From contig CM046879.1 in assembly GCA_025667525.1 (NCBI GenBank), forward strand, positions 359,290,752-359,354,751: DNA of 64,000 nucleotides, written 5' to 3'. The translations under genes were made by a program, and so were the position numbers. Origin of the DNA: Glebionis coronaria. Taxonomy: Eukaryota > Streptophyta > Magnoliopsida > Asterales > Asteraceae. The first letter of the stretch is position 1. Each line of letters starts with the position of its first letter. This document shows, in pieces, positions 1-11,961 of this stretch. Below the pieces are notes generated by a model that saw nothing but the letters and a program-made list of their open reading frames with translations, searched no databases and had not been told where the DNA came from.

Positions 1-238
1 TCCTTTGATTAAACCCTCTTGAACGTTTTGGTTTTCCACCAACATTCTAAAGTCATCGAAGGCGTTCACTTCATGTGATCGTTTTCATTCCTTGAGGAGA
101 TTTGTAGATTTTTGTCTACCTAATACAATCACAAAATCCCAAAAAAAGTAAAAACAATCAAAAACCACAAAAAATTGGAAAAATTAAAAACACCAAAAAG
201 AATCTATTTTGCTCATCCCCACGTTGTACGTGACGTTT
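1..238 (+). other. Leader upstream of Athila-A gag
   Basis: AT-rich DNA without an ORF precedes the gag start. By position it is the untranslated leader between the primer-binding site and gag. Neither that site nor an LTR edge is visible, so the element begins left of the window. Confidence 0.5.
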
Positions 239-633
239 ATGCTTACTCGTAATCAAGCAAGACGTGCACGTAAACGAAAAAGCCGAAAGGAGTCCACACC
301 TACTCCTAATCTTTCTAGTGAGGAGTCTCCTATTGACGAACCTATCGTAGAAGAAGAACCAACCATGGCGAATCGAACTATGATGGAGTTACTTCAAGCA
401 CCCACCAAGGGTTATGGAGAGGCTATTGTTATTCCCGCCATCCTTGCGGAGAATTTTGAAGTGAAAACGGGTTTGTTGTCGATGATCCAAAACAACAAAT
501 TCCGTGGTGATGAAAAGGACAACCCGCACAACCATATCCGCCAATTCAATCGTGTTACCGCCACTTGCAATTTTAAGGACGTTGCTAATGATTCGATTAA
601 GATGATGCTTATTCCGTATTCCTTAGCGGGGCC
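239..633 (+). pseudogene. gag: Athila-A gag, N-terminal part (interrupted)
   Basis: The chosen start is the ATG at 239, giving a basic Arg/Lys-rich N-terminus followed by MMELLQAPTKGYGEA and a retrotransposon gag domain (GLLSMIQNNKFRGDEKDNP). The frame could open at 209, but Athila-D gag begins with a similar basic peptide, so 239 is preferred. The homologous Athila-D gag (37426) shows the same order. At codon Leu-Ala-Gly (about 631) the frame is cut by the Copia-A LTR; the rest of gag resumes at 12478. The protein would form virus-like particles in the cytoplasm. It is broken and not expected to work. Confidence 0.85.
629..633. repeat. Target-site duplication of Copia-A, left copy
   Basis: GGGCC lies directly before the left LTR; GGTCC at 12478-12482 follows the right LTR. 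They differ at one base. The right copy restores the gag codons for Ala-Gly-Pro-Ala, so GGTCC is the original and the left copy has mutated. Confidence 0.8.
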
Positions 634-1149
634 TGTTGATCCCAAACTTAGATCGATTAAGCTTGTATATACGAGATTAGATCAAGTTATACACGTAGAG
701 AAACTTTGTTTATGTATAAAGTAATCTAAGTGTTATGCGGAATTAACACTTAAACAAGAACACACAAAGGATGTAAACAAACTTTCACTTGATTGATAAT
801 AACGACCTTGCTTACAATGAAAGTGTTTAACGTATGAAAACTTATTATCAAAACATAACCTAAAGGTCTTCTTTTATAGACATAAGAAGCCTTGTACAAG
901 AGTCTACATATCAACTATTCTAGGTAAAGATAATTATAGAAAATACAATGTTGAACTTATCTTTACTAGAAACAAACTAGAAACATAATACACGTAGACC
1001 ATATCTTTCTATCAGTTCTTGTCTTCAACCTATCAACGCTTGACTTCTTCTTGTCAACGCTTGATCTATCAGCGTTTGTTTTCTTCCTATCAACGCTTGT
1101 TTTTCTCTTGTCAGCGCTCAAGTGGACTGGCTACATTTTATTCCCAACA
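634..1149 (-). repeat. Copia-A 3' LTR
   Basis: On the - strand it starts TGTTGGGAATAAAATG at 1149 and ends GGGATCAACA at 634. It matches 11962-12477 at equal length. It holds a TATA-like TCTATAAAAG (871-880) and about five copies of the CGYTGACA/CGYTGATA word near 1031-1116. Confidence 0.93.
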
Positions 1150-1160
1150 ATCCTCCCCTA
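1150..1160 (-). other. Copia-A polypurine tract
   Basis: The - strand reads TAGGGGAGGAT immediately before the TGTTGGG LTR start. This purine run is the expected primer site for plus-strand DNA synthesis. Copia-B has the same tract at 35256-35265. Confidence 0.85.
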
Positions 1161-1202
1161 AACTTGATGTCTACTCTAGTAATGAAGTTTCTGAATAAAA
1201 AA

Positions 1203-2234
1203 TTAAGAACTAGGAGGAATCTTACAACGCTTATCATATTGGTAATAAATATGTCTGATCAAATCTTTGGCCACGTCACTTGAATAATCAATCTCCAGCT
1301 GTGTTGTCTTCATCTTTTCCAAAACTTCTTTGGACATGGGATACTGACCATCTACAAGAAGATACTCAGCAAACTTTGTAGAGCTCAAATAATACACACC
1401 AGCAGCCGAATACAAACGCCATTGAAGACCACTGAGATCATCCTCAAGATCCTTCCAAACAGCCGGATCTTCTTCTGTTGGTCCACACATTCTCTTGAAT
1501 GTTGACCAAAGTTTTATTCCATTGACTGAAGTAGGAGCTTCAGTCTCATACTTGGCCTCCAACAACCTCGATAGGTCTACCAAGTCTTCTCTATCCACAC
1601 TTGCAAAGAGAGATATAAGTGTAGTAAAAGTGTGTACCTCTTTCCCATACCTGCCAATCTTCCAAAAACCACTTTCATCTTCTTCATAGCTTATAATAGG
1701 GTTTCTGGCATCAAGAGGTAACAGTTGTACCATATCTGAAGCTTCCAATGGTGAGAGCTTGATGCTCCTTCTTATAACAACTTCATTGGGCATCAATCTA
1801 TCCATATCTTTAGGAAACTCAAGAGAAACTCCCTTCTTCAAAGGTCTTGGAACAATCATTGCCTTCTTAAGCTCCATCTCTTCTGCAAGTTCTTCTTTCC
1901 TTTCATCTGAAAGAAGTCTTAGAGTGCTTTCTTCCTGCACTTTTTCCCAAATAGGATAAGCCTTGTACTCCAACTCTTCAAAGGATAATCCCAACAATTT
2001 CTTATAGGTCGATCCTGTTCCATGACATCTGAGTAGCATGTAGTACAGCTCCCTTCTATCCCTCTTTAGCATTGAGAGAATATTGCTAGCTTTGTGTTTC
2101 AGAATTACCTTGCAGTCTTTTTGTACTCTTAGAAGAATGTGCAAACCCCATATTTTGTCTGAAATAGTCAAATCTGGATTCTCCATGCACCTATCTTCCC
2201 AAGCATGGTACATCTGAACAACTTCTGGCATCAA
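1203..2234 (-). pseudogene. Copia-A third ORF (SIRE env-like), C-terminal segment
   Basis: This 343-residue reading frame ends in a segment (FKRMCGPTEEDPAVW, then QWRLYSAAGVYYLSS and YPMSKEVLEKM) that aligns with the end of the Copia-B third ORF (SYWRYYRSCGLHILD, SYPFKRRLLERML). It is out of frame with the middle segment 2191-2868, so the ORF is frameshifted near 2230. Proteins of this family are coded downstream of pol in SIRE-like elements, and in composite genomes are often labelled 'synaptobrevin, longin-like' on weak grounds. I see no convincing membrane segment. Function is unknown. Confidence 0.7.
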
Positions 2235-2868
2235 AATCTACTTGCAATTTCAACTCATTCAGCTTCTCTCTTTCCAAATCATCACCATATTCAAGTCTCT
2301 CAGGTTGCTCAATTATCATCACACTTGAATCTGAACTGGCTTCATCACTTCCTTCTTGTTCCTCTAAAGTGACAACAAATGGTGATTCACCAACCTTCTT
2401 TCTTTCTTGTTCCACAAGTTGTGCAGCCAACCTTCTATCAAACTCTACCTGTGCTGCATCCTTTGGAACTTCTACTTCTACCATGATTCCTTTACCCTTA
2501 TCTAATGGATCAATGATGGGTAAGGATGATGGTAATACCTGTGAAGATACTTCTTTGATGATAGCTGATGACTGGAATACATCAACCTCATCTGCAGGTC
2601 TGTCAACGCCCAAATTACTTGTCTCAGCGCCTCTTGTAATTTGCTCCAACATAGCTGTAAAAGACAAGTCTAAATTTGTAGGAGTTACCAGAGATCTAAC
2701 AAAACCTGGTTGCTTCTTCAATTCAGTTAGGGCTTCAGCAACACCCAAAGATTCACCATCATGTGAGCCCTTATCACTTACATTAATCTGCTCATCCTCC
2801 CCTTTGGAAGATTCCTCCATCCCACGCCTTGTGCTAGCATTCTCCAAAATGACAATCCTCTCCCTCAA
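2191..2868 (-). pseudogene. Copia-A third ORF, middle segment
   Basis: A 225-residue acidic, Ser/Glu-rich stretch in the same frame as the N-terminal segment 3064-4203 but separated from it by stops between 2869 and 3063. It contains the DNA words GTCAACGCC and CTCAGCGCC near 2600-2630. It is a low-complexity linker without a recognisable domain. It is followed, out of frame, by the C-terminal segment. Confidence 0.6.
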
Positions 2869-3063
2869 TTACTTCAGTTCAAGGCCTTGTGTACTGACAA
2901 TTTGTACGAAGTCTGCATTTTTATTTTGCAAACTAATGAAGACAGCCGTCAATTCCATTATTGTGTATGGTTCCAATCTACCCTCCTCTAAAATGGGTAT
3001 TTAACCTCCCAAGTTAGATTCATGGGGCATGGATGAAGTCTTAAAGATGTTAGGACTGTCTTG

Positions 3064-4203
3064 TCATGCCTCTAAGCCATAACCAATAGTCCCAGCCTCA
3101 TCCATAGCACCAACCACACTTGTGGTGGTGGTTCTCTCTGCTACATGGCTAGGACCACTAGAGGAGAACACTCTAGTAGTCCTTTGGCGTCTTTGCAACC
3201 TATGTTGTAGTGGGGTAGAAGATGATGTGGATTGGGTGGATGTGGGAAGGTTAAGGGGTGTTTGGGTCTGTGAAGGAAGAGTGTCAACATTTGGATTACT
3301 CATGTCAACGCCAACATTTAAGGTGTCAGCGTCGAAGGGTTGTTGGTAAATTTCCATGTGTTGTGGTGAAGGTAAAGGTTCTGGTATGAGGTCAAGTTGT
3401 GGTTGTGGGTCTGGTTGGGGTTGTGCTGCTGCAATAACAACAAGCATAGCTTGGGTGAGGGGTAATTCACGGTGAGGGGGTGAGTTCATTTTTGTAAAAA
3501 TAGCCTTCTTTTGCACAGGGATCTCATAAAAATCATCATGATCCCTTGTGCAGTAATTTTGCACATCAAAAACCATTTGTGAAAATCTGGGATAAGCCAA
3601 AGTCATCTTACTCCCTTTGTTTTTACACATGCCATCAAAAATCATTTTATAATAATTAAACTTTTGCCCAGTTGCAATGCACACAATAGCACTAGCAATG
3701 GATCTGTTAATCTCATTGTGTGTAGTACACTTGGGACTCAAACATTGTAAGAGGACATGTATGAGGTACTTCCTGGCTGGGGGAAACTCCTGTTTATGAT
3801 ATTTGTTTAAAGTTCCCTCATCAGGGAAAGGATAACCCAAAGCCCTTAGTTCTTGTTCTATTTCATGAATGGGAAGGGTGGTTATACCATCTGCATTATC
3901 AAGATGCAAAGCCTGGCGAACCAAGGCTTCAGTAACCACCCATGTACGCCCATGAACAATAGATGATAATGTTGTCACATTATTAACTATTGAGGAACTT
4001 ACAATGTTCCAAAACTGTTTAATATGTGTGACAGAGATGAGAGGAGCATGAGAAAGAGCATACCTAATTGGGGATGCATTCAAATACGCCACCATTTGGG
4101 TGTATTGTGGAAACAGAGAGTCATCAGCGTCCAAATATGCTATCATGTTTTTTTGACTCCTGAATCTCAATACCAAATCACTTGGTTTAAATTATGGTGT
4201 CAT
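3064..4203 (-). pseudogene. Copia-A third ORF (SIRE env-like), N-terminal segment
   Basis: The likely start is the ATG complementary to 4201-4203, followed three codons later by a stop; the open frame then runs from about 4191 to 3064. It has the conserved core of this family: a hydrophobic N-terminal part, RQALHLDNADGITTLP, then HVLLQCLSPKCTTHNEI and TGQKFNYYKMIFDGM. The corresponding part of Copia-B (31036-31800) has LRLNDENGLSMLN, HAIIHCLSSKSTSFDQI and NNRVFNFSRLIFEGM, so the two are clearly homologous. The last third is Pro/Gln/Ser/Thr rich. Role unknown; 'env-like' is a positional name. Confidence 0.75.
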
Positions 4204-5456
4204 TGAAGAAGAAAGCTGTTTGTGAATGATTGATAAAGATGAATTATAGGAGAAAATTGTTAGACAAGAATATGAGGTACCCTGTTTAAAAATAGGAGCC
4301 AAATATATAGTAGAGATATGTGTATGTGATAGGTAAAAAATGAGGTAACTATTTTCAAAATATAATCATGAAAATATTGAAAAGAAAATAAGTTATCTGA
4401 TGCATTAATTAAAAGTTATCTGCTCCCAAAATTACGGCCCCAAAATTCGTCAAAAAGTAACAACTGGGTAGGTCCCAATGAGTGTCAACGGTAAAAAATA
4501 ACGCATCAACGCCCAACGGCTATATTCTTGTCAACGTTTGCCAAAGCCATGTCAGCGTTTAAATTGGTCATAACAACGCTTGGAAAAATACTTGTCAGCG
4601 TCCAAAAATAAAAGTAATAAAAAAGAAAAAGGACCTTAACAAAGTCATTTATCCTAGTGAAGATAACCTATAAGTTGATAATTATTATAGGGCGGCAAGC
4701 ACTGTCTAGTTATGCACACTTGCTTATGCAAGATAGACATAACAGTCCTCTAGTGTCCCTTGCTAACCAAAACTCTTAACAACTAAGTTATCTCATAAAA
4801 TTCCTTGTAACTTCCAGGTAAAACCCATGATAAATCATTCCCAAGTCTCCCAACAGACCACAACCAATTCTAGGCCAAAAATGTCTTGGCAGCATGCATA
4901 GTATATCAACTTTGCATGCTACAGTGCCTCATGATTTAGTAAAACTAACTCATACTCACCTGTGAACATAATCTAGAATTGTGATAAGAGTATTATAAGA
5001 ATACCCAAAAGTCCTAAAGGTTCCTAAAACCTCCCCTGAAACTGTGATACATATGTTGCTCAAAAATATGCATGAACATAAAAATTTATGTCAAGATAGG
5101 AAGATAAATATTCCAACCGTCATCCATAAAAGAAAACATGCTCAAATGATTCTCCAAGGATCCATAAGCAACTCTGTATCCAATGGTACAATGCTAACAC
5201 CACCTGCACATTTAGATCAAAAACCACAATACTAACATTGTTGCTGACAACGTCCCGATAACACTTGTCAGCGTTAAGAGAACCTTTGTCAGCGTTAGAC
5301 AAATATATTGCTGACAACGTCACAATAACACTTATCAGCGTTAAGGTAACCTTTGTTAGTGTTAGAAAAATATAGTGGAAAATCTAAATCCTCAAAAAGA
5401 CCAATAACAATGCATTATCCTATACATACTTTTACAAAAAGATCCCAAAACACATA
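4204..5456 (-). other. Copia-A non-coding spacer between pol and third ORF
   Basis: About 1.25 kb with no supported gene. It is AT-rich and carries two clusters of the TGTCARCG word (on +), at about 4490-4605 and 5245-5355. SIRE-type elements have such a spacer; the third ORF may be reached by splicing, but I cannot identify a confident splice pair here. Confidence 0.65.
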
Positions 5457-7826
5457 TTAAGTGAGATTGATCATTCCAATACTTGTTACCAAGTATTGGA
5501 ACCTTCCAGCATCAAAAGGTTTAGTTAATAAATCAGACACATTCTCTTCTGTGTCAACCCTATCTGGTTGTATTAAACCCTTTTAAAAACAATCTCTTAT
5601 AAAATGGTGTCTAATTTCTATGTGTTTTGTTTTAGAATGATGTACAAGATTTTTAATAATGCATAAAGTACTGTTATTGTCTACAAAAATGTTGGTATGC
5701 TTGAAATTATATCCATAATCCAACAGCTGGTTCTGAATCCATAAGACTTGTCCACAACAAGCAGCTGCTACAACATACTCTACTTCAGTTGTAGAATTGG
5801 CCACCACTGTTTGTTTCTTGCATTGCCAAGATATCAACCTACTCCCAAGAAACTAACATCCACTAGTTGTGGATTTTCTATCAAACTTATCACCTCCATA
5901 GTCACTGTCTGAATATGCAATAAGCTCCAATGATGAATCCTTTGGGTACCACAAACCAAGATCTGAATAACATCTAAGGTACCTAAAGATTCTCTTGACA
6001 ACATAAAGGTGATATTCTTTGGGAGTCACTTGATGGAGTGCACATGCACACACAACAAACATAATGTCAGGTCTTGAGGCTGTGAGATACATCAATGAAC
6101 CAATCATTGATCTATAGTGCCTTGCATCCACATCGTTTCCATCTCCAACTTTTCCCCAAGGGTGTTCTCTATCCATGGGAGTAGTAGCCCTATTTTCATG
6201 TGGAGAAAAGCCAAACTTCTTCAAGATCCCTGCTACATACTTATCCTGAGAGATGAAGATACCATCTTCTTTCTGCTGAACTTGTAACCCTATAAAGAAG
6301 TTCATCTCCCCCATTGCACTCATCTTGAATTTGTTTGTCATAAGCTTGGAAAAGTCTTCACTCATCTTTGGATTGGTGGAACCAAAGATGATATCATCAA
6401 CATAAACCTGAACAAGTAATACATCCTTACCAGCCTTCTTTGTAAATAATGTCTGGTCTATGGTGCCCCTTTTGAATCCATTTTCCACCAAATAAGTGGA
6501 CAATGTGCCATACCATGCTCTTGGGGCTTGATGAAGTCCATACATAGCTTTCTTGACTCTATACACCTTGTCTGGATTCTCTGGATCTTCAAAACCAGGA
6601 GGCTGGATAACATATACCTCCTCAACAATTGTGCCATAGAGGAAAGCACTCTTCACATCCATTTGATAGACAGTGAAGCCCATGTAGGAAGCATAGGCTA
6701 GAAATATCCTTATAGCTTCAATCCTTGTAACTGGTGCAAAGACCTCCTCATAGTCTATCCCTTCCTCTTGTGTATATCCCTGAGCCACTAAACGTGCCTT
6801 GTTTCTGACCATAATGCCTCTTTCATCTTTCTTGTTATTTTGAACCCATCTTGTCCCAATATGTCTGACATACCTGGGACAATCAACCAGCTCCCAAACA
6901 TCCTGAATTGCAAATTGGTGAATCTCATCCTGCATTTCTTCCACCCAACTTGGTTCTTTGAGAGCATCAAAGATCTTCTTGGGTTCCTGTCGTGACAGAA
7001 AACAGGCAAACAAACATGCTTGAACAAGAGGGGTATCAACATTCTTGTGTATATTGGCAATAAATCCACCAAGATTCTGATGAGATCTTCTAGTATGAAT
7101 AGGAGTCATGACATCCACAATAATTTGAGAAGGAGGGTGATTCTTCATAGTAGACGTGAGAACTCCTCCCTCAAAAAGTCTGTTGTCTTCAATCTCATCA
7201 TCCATGTTGCCAATATCTTCTTCAGACTCTCTTCCATCAATATTAGTATGAACCTCTTCATGTCTACTAGAAGGTTCACCTTGTTCAAAATTGGAAGAGA
7301 AAATATGCTCAAAAGTATTGTCAACGCCTGAACCAAGGTTGTCAGCGTTTGGATCATCAACGCCTGAAATGGTGTTGTCAACGTTTGAGCCATCAACGCC
7401 TGAATTTGTCCTGTCAGCGCCAGATTTTCCTTTGTCAGCGCCTGAAGGACCATGCATGTTGTTAACTGGTGATACTTGGGGACCACCATTATCCTTTCCA
7501 GCAGCAGCAGCAGCAAAAGCATCTGTCCATATTGGAATTGTGACATTTTCTTTTATGGGAGATGACTTGTATGCTTGTGATCCAACCTCTTCATTAACCT
7601 GTGTACCTGAAACATCAACAACTGGTTCTTCCACAACATTTGAAGTTACCTTCACAATGTCTGGATTAGTAACAGGCATATAATTCAAAGTCCTAGATAG
7701 AGGTTCCATGTCAAACAACCAATTTGGACCACTTTCGGGATCACTAGGTTTACTTTCAAAAAACCTAACATGTACTATTTCAAGTATACGTTTTTCCTTA
7801 TTAAGGTAAACTCTATATCCCTTGCT
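5457..7826 (-). pseudogene. pol: Copia-A pol: reverse transcriptase and RNase H
   Basis: Reading from 7826 down: a variable linker with repeated SGVD/NADN peptides (7330-7440), then reverse transcriptase from [12 protein letters not shown], with [13 protein letters not shown], the catalytic [11 protein letters not shown] and [15 protein letters not shown]. RNase H follows with [10 protein letters not shown], and the final conserved stretch ends at the stop complementary to 5457-5459. An in-frame stop near 5850 separates SGC from the LISWQCKKQT segment, and another near 5583 cuts the last 40 residues. The enzymes would copy element RNA into DNA in particles. The catalytic YVDD is intact but the chain is broken. 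Confidence 0.9.
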
Positions 7827-9095
7827 CTACACTGAATAACCCATGAAGTAGCCCTCATCACCTTTAGCACTAAATTTACCTAGGGCATCACTAGTATCTA
7901 AGACAACTACATGACAGCCAAAAGGTTTAAGAAAACCAATATTAGGTTTCCTTCCCCAAAGTAACTCATAAGGTGTTTTGTTCTGTATCTTGTTGACCAA
8001 TGCTCTATTCTCAACATAACAAGCTGTATTCATAGCCTCAGCCAAAAAAGCTATGGGAAAGTGAGCATCAACCAACATAGTTCTGGCTGCTTCAATTAGG
8101 GTTCTATTCTTTCTCTCAGCAACCCCATTTTGTTGTGGGGTTCTGGCAACACTAAACTGCCTAGTAACCCCTTTCTTGGCACAAAAATCATCCAATAGTT
8201 TAATTCTAAACTCACCACCATTATAACTTCTAAGCATTTTAACTTCATGACCAGTTTTCTTTTCTATTTGGGTAATAAAGTCAATTAAAGTATCAGTAGT
8301 GTCACTTTTCATAGCTAAAAAGAAAGTCCAAGTAAACCTAGAAAAGTCATCTGTGATGACAAAGCAGTATGATTTACCATTCAAACTCTCTATATTAGTT
8401 GGACCAAACATGTCCATATGCAGCAAGTGAAGTGGTTTAGAACTAAAGTGCACCTGTTTAGACTTAAATGAGACCTTGTGCTGCTTGCCTTTAAGGCATG
8501 CAACACAAGAGTGGTCATTGTGGAAAGCCTTTTTAGGCAAACCATCAACCAAACTAAGTCTCACAAGTCTGTTTATATTTTTAAAGTTTATGTGCCCTAG
8601 TCTCATGTGCCATAGATTACTCTCATCAACTGAAGCTTTAGCATAAAAACATGACATATTATTATTCATCCTAATACCATTAAGATTCACATTATAAATG
8701 TATTTATGCCTAGGTGTTCTATAGTCAATATATTTCTCATCTGGAATTTTAAAATCCTTGCTTAACACCAAGCATTCAGTATCAGTGAACAGAACTTTAT
8801 TTTTGTTATCACAAACTTGTGATACACTAAAAAGATTGTAATCAAGTTCTTTTACCAGAAACACGTTTTCAAAACGCAAGTTCTTGGTGAGAAGAGTTCC
8901 TTTTCCCGTGATAGTTCCATATCCGCCTCCAAAGTAAACCTTGTCACCATCCTTAATGGGAGTGATGTTTGTTAGATAATCCTCCTTCCCAGTCATGTGC
9001 CTAGAGCATCCACTGTCCCAATATCCATAATCATTGACCTGTTTTTGAATGCCCTGCACATAAAGAAAACAAATTAGTTTTCTTTTGGAACCCAA
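7827..9095 (-). pseudogene. pol: Copia-A pol: protease and integrase
   Basis: Near the N-terminus YWDSGCSRHMTG holds the copia protease catalytic Asp. Integrase follows with an HHCC zinc domain (HMRLGH ... CVACLKGKQHK) and the catalytic core: HMDMFGP (first Asp), LRSYNGGEF, and NGVAERKNRTL (Glu). The second catalytic residue, Asp in family members (SDNGGEF), is Tyr here, which should abolish strand transfer. The frame ends in a stop at 7827 but the same frame continues into reverse transcriptase. Confidence 0.88.
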
Positions 9096-10513
9096 GCCTG
9101 AGCAGACTTGGATTCATCTGGTTGTTCAACAAGAACTGACTTAGTTCTCATAACAACCCCTTGTTCATCCCTTTTTAGATGAAATACCCAGTTAACCCCA
9201 ATTGGTTTTGTAATGACCTTTGAAATATAATTAAATCTGTTGCAGGTCATAGAAATCCCATCAGAATTAGGGTTTTGATCTTGCTTAGGTCTCCATGTCA
9301 AGCTAGAAGAAGCTTTAGACCCCTTACCCTGTGGTTGCAAATATTTAGGTCTGGCAACGTTTCTGTCAGCGTTGGATTTGGTATTGTCAACGCTGAAATT
9401 ACCCTTGTCAGCGTTGAACCTAGGGTTTGCTACAGAAACCCATTGCCTATTAGACCAAGTATTGGTCTTCTGAAATGGTCTTTGTCCATGAGTGTTTGAC
9501 CTTTTAGTAAAGAATGGGGCTGGTCTAACAACTTGTGGACTTTCCTCCACAAAAGTTTTGGGTCTGACAATGTTTGACCTTTTAACATTGTTGACCTTGG
9601 AAGCGTTGACACACTTATATGCTAAATGTGAAAAACTACCACAAGTGTAACAGGCTTTTCTAGACACAACCCTAGGTCTATAAGAGAAGAAGCCTGTTCC
9701 ATTATCACTAACTTGGCTTTTAGGTGACCTAGTATTCCTATACATTTCTGCATACTTAATGCTAGGTTTTCTAACAGTATTTGAGCCAAGGTCAACAGTC
9801 TTGCCAGTGATTGGGTTTGTTACCTTAATAGGGGTCGACTCATTTGGACTATCACAAAGCATGCCACCCTTGACAAATAAGGTAGGGTTGGCTTTCTTCC
9901 ATTCATTCAAGTCAGTCAACTTTTGCCTATACTCTTCAACTGGGGTAAGGACTCTTGGTGGAGGAATAAATTCCTCTTCTTGGATTTCTGGTAAACCAGT
10001 CCAAGATAAGTCCTTTCTTTGGACACCATAGAAGTCCCCAGCTGGTGGTGGAATAACAGTATAGTCTTTCATCCCAATCCCAGTCATGTCCTTAGGATCC
10101 CTCTGTTTATTAACACATTCCCCTAGGGTTTGTGAGGCCTTATCAAATCTCCGAATTTTAAGGTCAACATTATCCTTATTCTTGATAGCCTCATCTAACT
10201 TACCCTGTAATTTAGAATTGACCCTTTCCATGATGTTCCTAACATCATTACTAGCATTTAACTCATGTTTTAAGATATTTATTTTATCTTTTAGGTCATA
10301 TTCCATTTTCTTATACACCTCAATTGTCTTTTCAGTTTGAGTGAGAGCAATTTGATAGTTAGACAACTTGCATCTCTCAGTACTCACATCATTAAACAAT
10401 CTTAAAACCTCTTTGTTAAGTTTTTCAGTATTTAAACGACAACCTTTACTAAAAAAAAGCATCATTCTATACCTCATTATCTGATGAAGAGGAGGAGTGT
10501 GCCATGAGAGCAT
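9074..10513 (-). pseudogene. gag: Copia-A gag C-terminal extension with second zinc knuckle
   Basis: A 479-residue frame, offset from the frames on both sides. It has a coiled-coil-like stretch (NTEKLNKEVLRLFNDVSTE to about residue 110), a Pro-rich middle and a CCHC knuckle (CYTCGSFSHLAYKC, about residue 290). The N-terminal frame change lies at a run of eight T on the coding strand near 10452-10459, a likely 1-base slippage; the C-terminal change lies near 9080. NADK/SVDN/NADR peptides come from the CGYTGAC word at 9357-9416. Confidence 0.8.
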
Positions 10514-11864
10514 ATTGAACAGGCTCTTCTTCTTCTATTTCAGCAACCAAAGCTTTATCCTCTTCCCCGTCCTTAGCCAAATAGCTCCAGTCCCATCCAA
10601 TACCATCAATTTTTTGCACTGCTACCATGGCCTTAGAATCCTGAGCCTTAACAATTTGGCTTGAGGGTTTTCCAACATCAGATCTTCTTGGAGATCTGCA
10701 TTCCCTTATAAAGTGCCCCATACGATGACAATTGTAGCACTCAACCTTAGATTTATCAAATCCAGCAGTGTCCTTTGCATTAAAGGTCATCTTCTTCTTA
10801 AACTTTCTATTCCACCTGTTTCCTGTTATACTTGCAAGAGCCATGTTCCACTTTATATCCATCTCCTCCAAGTGCTCATTACTTATTTGCTCAAGGTCCT
10901 CATATGTAATCACTGAACCATTGGGCAAAGAAGCAATTTAAGCACACACAGTATCCAGATCCAAACCAGCAGGCTTAACTCTTGGTGAGCCAATTTTGTA
11001 TGTGTCAGCGTGTGAATGTGAGGCGTTGACAGGATATGATCCAGCGTTGACACATGTTGATCCAGTAACTGGGTGCATGTATGAGTCCTTCTGATCAAAT
11101 TGACCTTCACTATGTGAGAAGAAGGCCATGTTACTACTGGTAGACTTACTTCCATGCTCCAAAAGAGTTTCATTCTCCAACAGCCTCAGTTTGTTGTAGA
11201 TATCATCAAAAGTAGAACTTTTGTGAGTGTTATTGGCAAGTATAGATCTTGCCTCAATCTTCCACGCATCACCAAGGCTTTTAAGAAAAGTGGCAATAAT
11301 GTCAACATCACCAACTTGTGTCCCCATGAAGGACAGCTTGCTTGTAATGTCAAGCAATCTGCTTCTCACACTACTAAGCTTCTCATTAGGTTGAGCCTTA
11401 AAAACAGCATACTCATGCATGAGTTGCTTCTTCTTCTCTTCCTTAGTATCAGCATTTCCACCATAGGCAACTTCAAGGGCTGCCCAAAGGTCTTTTGCAG
11501 ACTCATAACCTCTGTATTTGTGCTGATTTTCTTGCCCCAAAGAGAGTTTCAGATTGTTTAGGGTTTTCATATCAACCCTTTTCTTTGATATGTCTTCAGC
11601 AGACACAGCTCTACTATCATCAGGTTTTTCTTTCTTTTCTGCTTCTGAACATCCAGCAACAGCTAATCTTGTAGCAATGGCATTAGCAATCTTTTCAGCT
11701 TTATTGAACGTGTTTCCATATTCAATAATCTCCCAGAGAGTGTAGTCATAGATCCCCATATATTGCTCAAAGTTGAACTTCCACAACTCAAAGTTGTTTG
11801 CATCAAGCATGGGAATCTTGATATTTGGTAAGGATGAAGAAGAGGTTACTTCTAGATTGGACAT
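10467..11864 (-). pseudogene. gag: Copia-A gag, N-terminal part with zinc knuckle
   Basis: The ATG complementary to 11862-11864 lies about 85 bp inside the primer-binding site. The protein starts MSNLEVTSSSSLPNIKIPML and continues with a copia gag domain (FELWKFNFEQYMGIYDYTLW; VDMKTLNNLKLSLGQEN). An in-frame stop at 10938-10940 divides it; the same frame goes on to a CCHC zinc knuckle, CYNCHRMGHFIREC, near 10740. Gag packages element RNA into particles. Its end is frameshifted into the next segment. Confidence 0.88.
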
Positions 11865-11947
11865 GATGTTTTTAGGGTTTTGTGAAAATTAAGGTTTTGG
11901 TGATTTTAGGGTTCTTGTGTTCTTTAAGATCAAAAGTTTCTCAACAA

Positions 11948-11959
11948 GCTCTGATACCA
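11948..11959 (-). other. Copia-A primer-binding site (tRNA-iMet)
   Basis: The - strand reads TGGTATCAGAGC two bases inside the 5' LTR. This is complementary to the 3' end of plant initiator-Met tRNA, the usual primer for copia elements. Confidence 0.95.
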
Positions 11960-11961
11960 CT

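Noticed and set aside
2369..3004. 211-codon + strand frame
   Set aside because: Antisense shadow of the acidic part of the Copia-A third ORF.
1203..4203. Retroviral envelope gene or a host synaptobrevin/longin gene
   Set aside because: Position downstream of copia pol and homology with Copia-B show it is the SIRE-type third ORF; no signal peptide or convincing membrane anchor is visible.
7020..7683. Open frames of 100-130 codons on + opposite Copia-A pol
   Set aside because: They are antisense shadows of the linker and RT, with compositions mirrored from the real frame.
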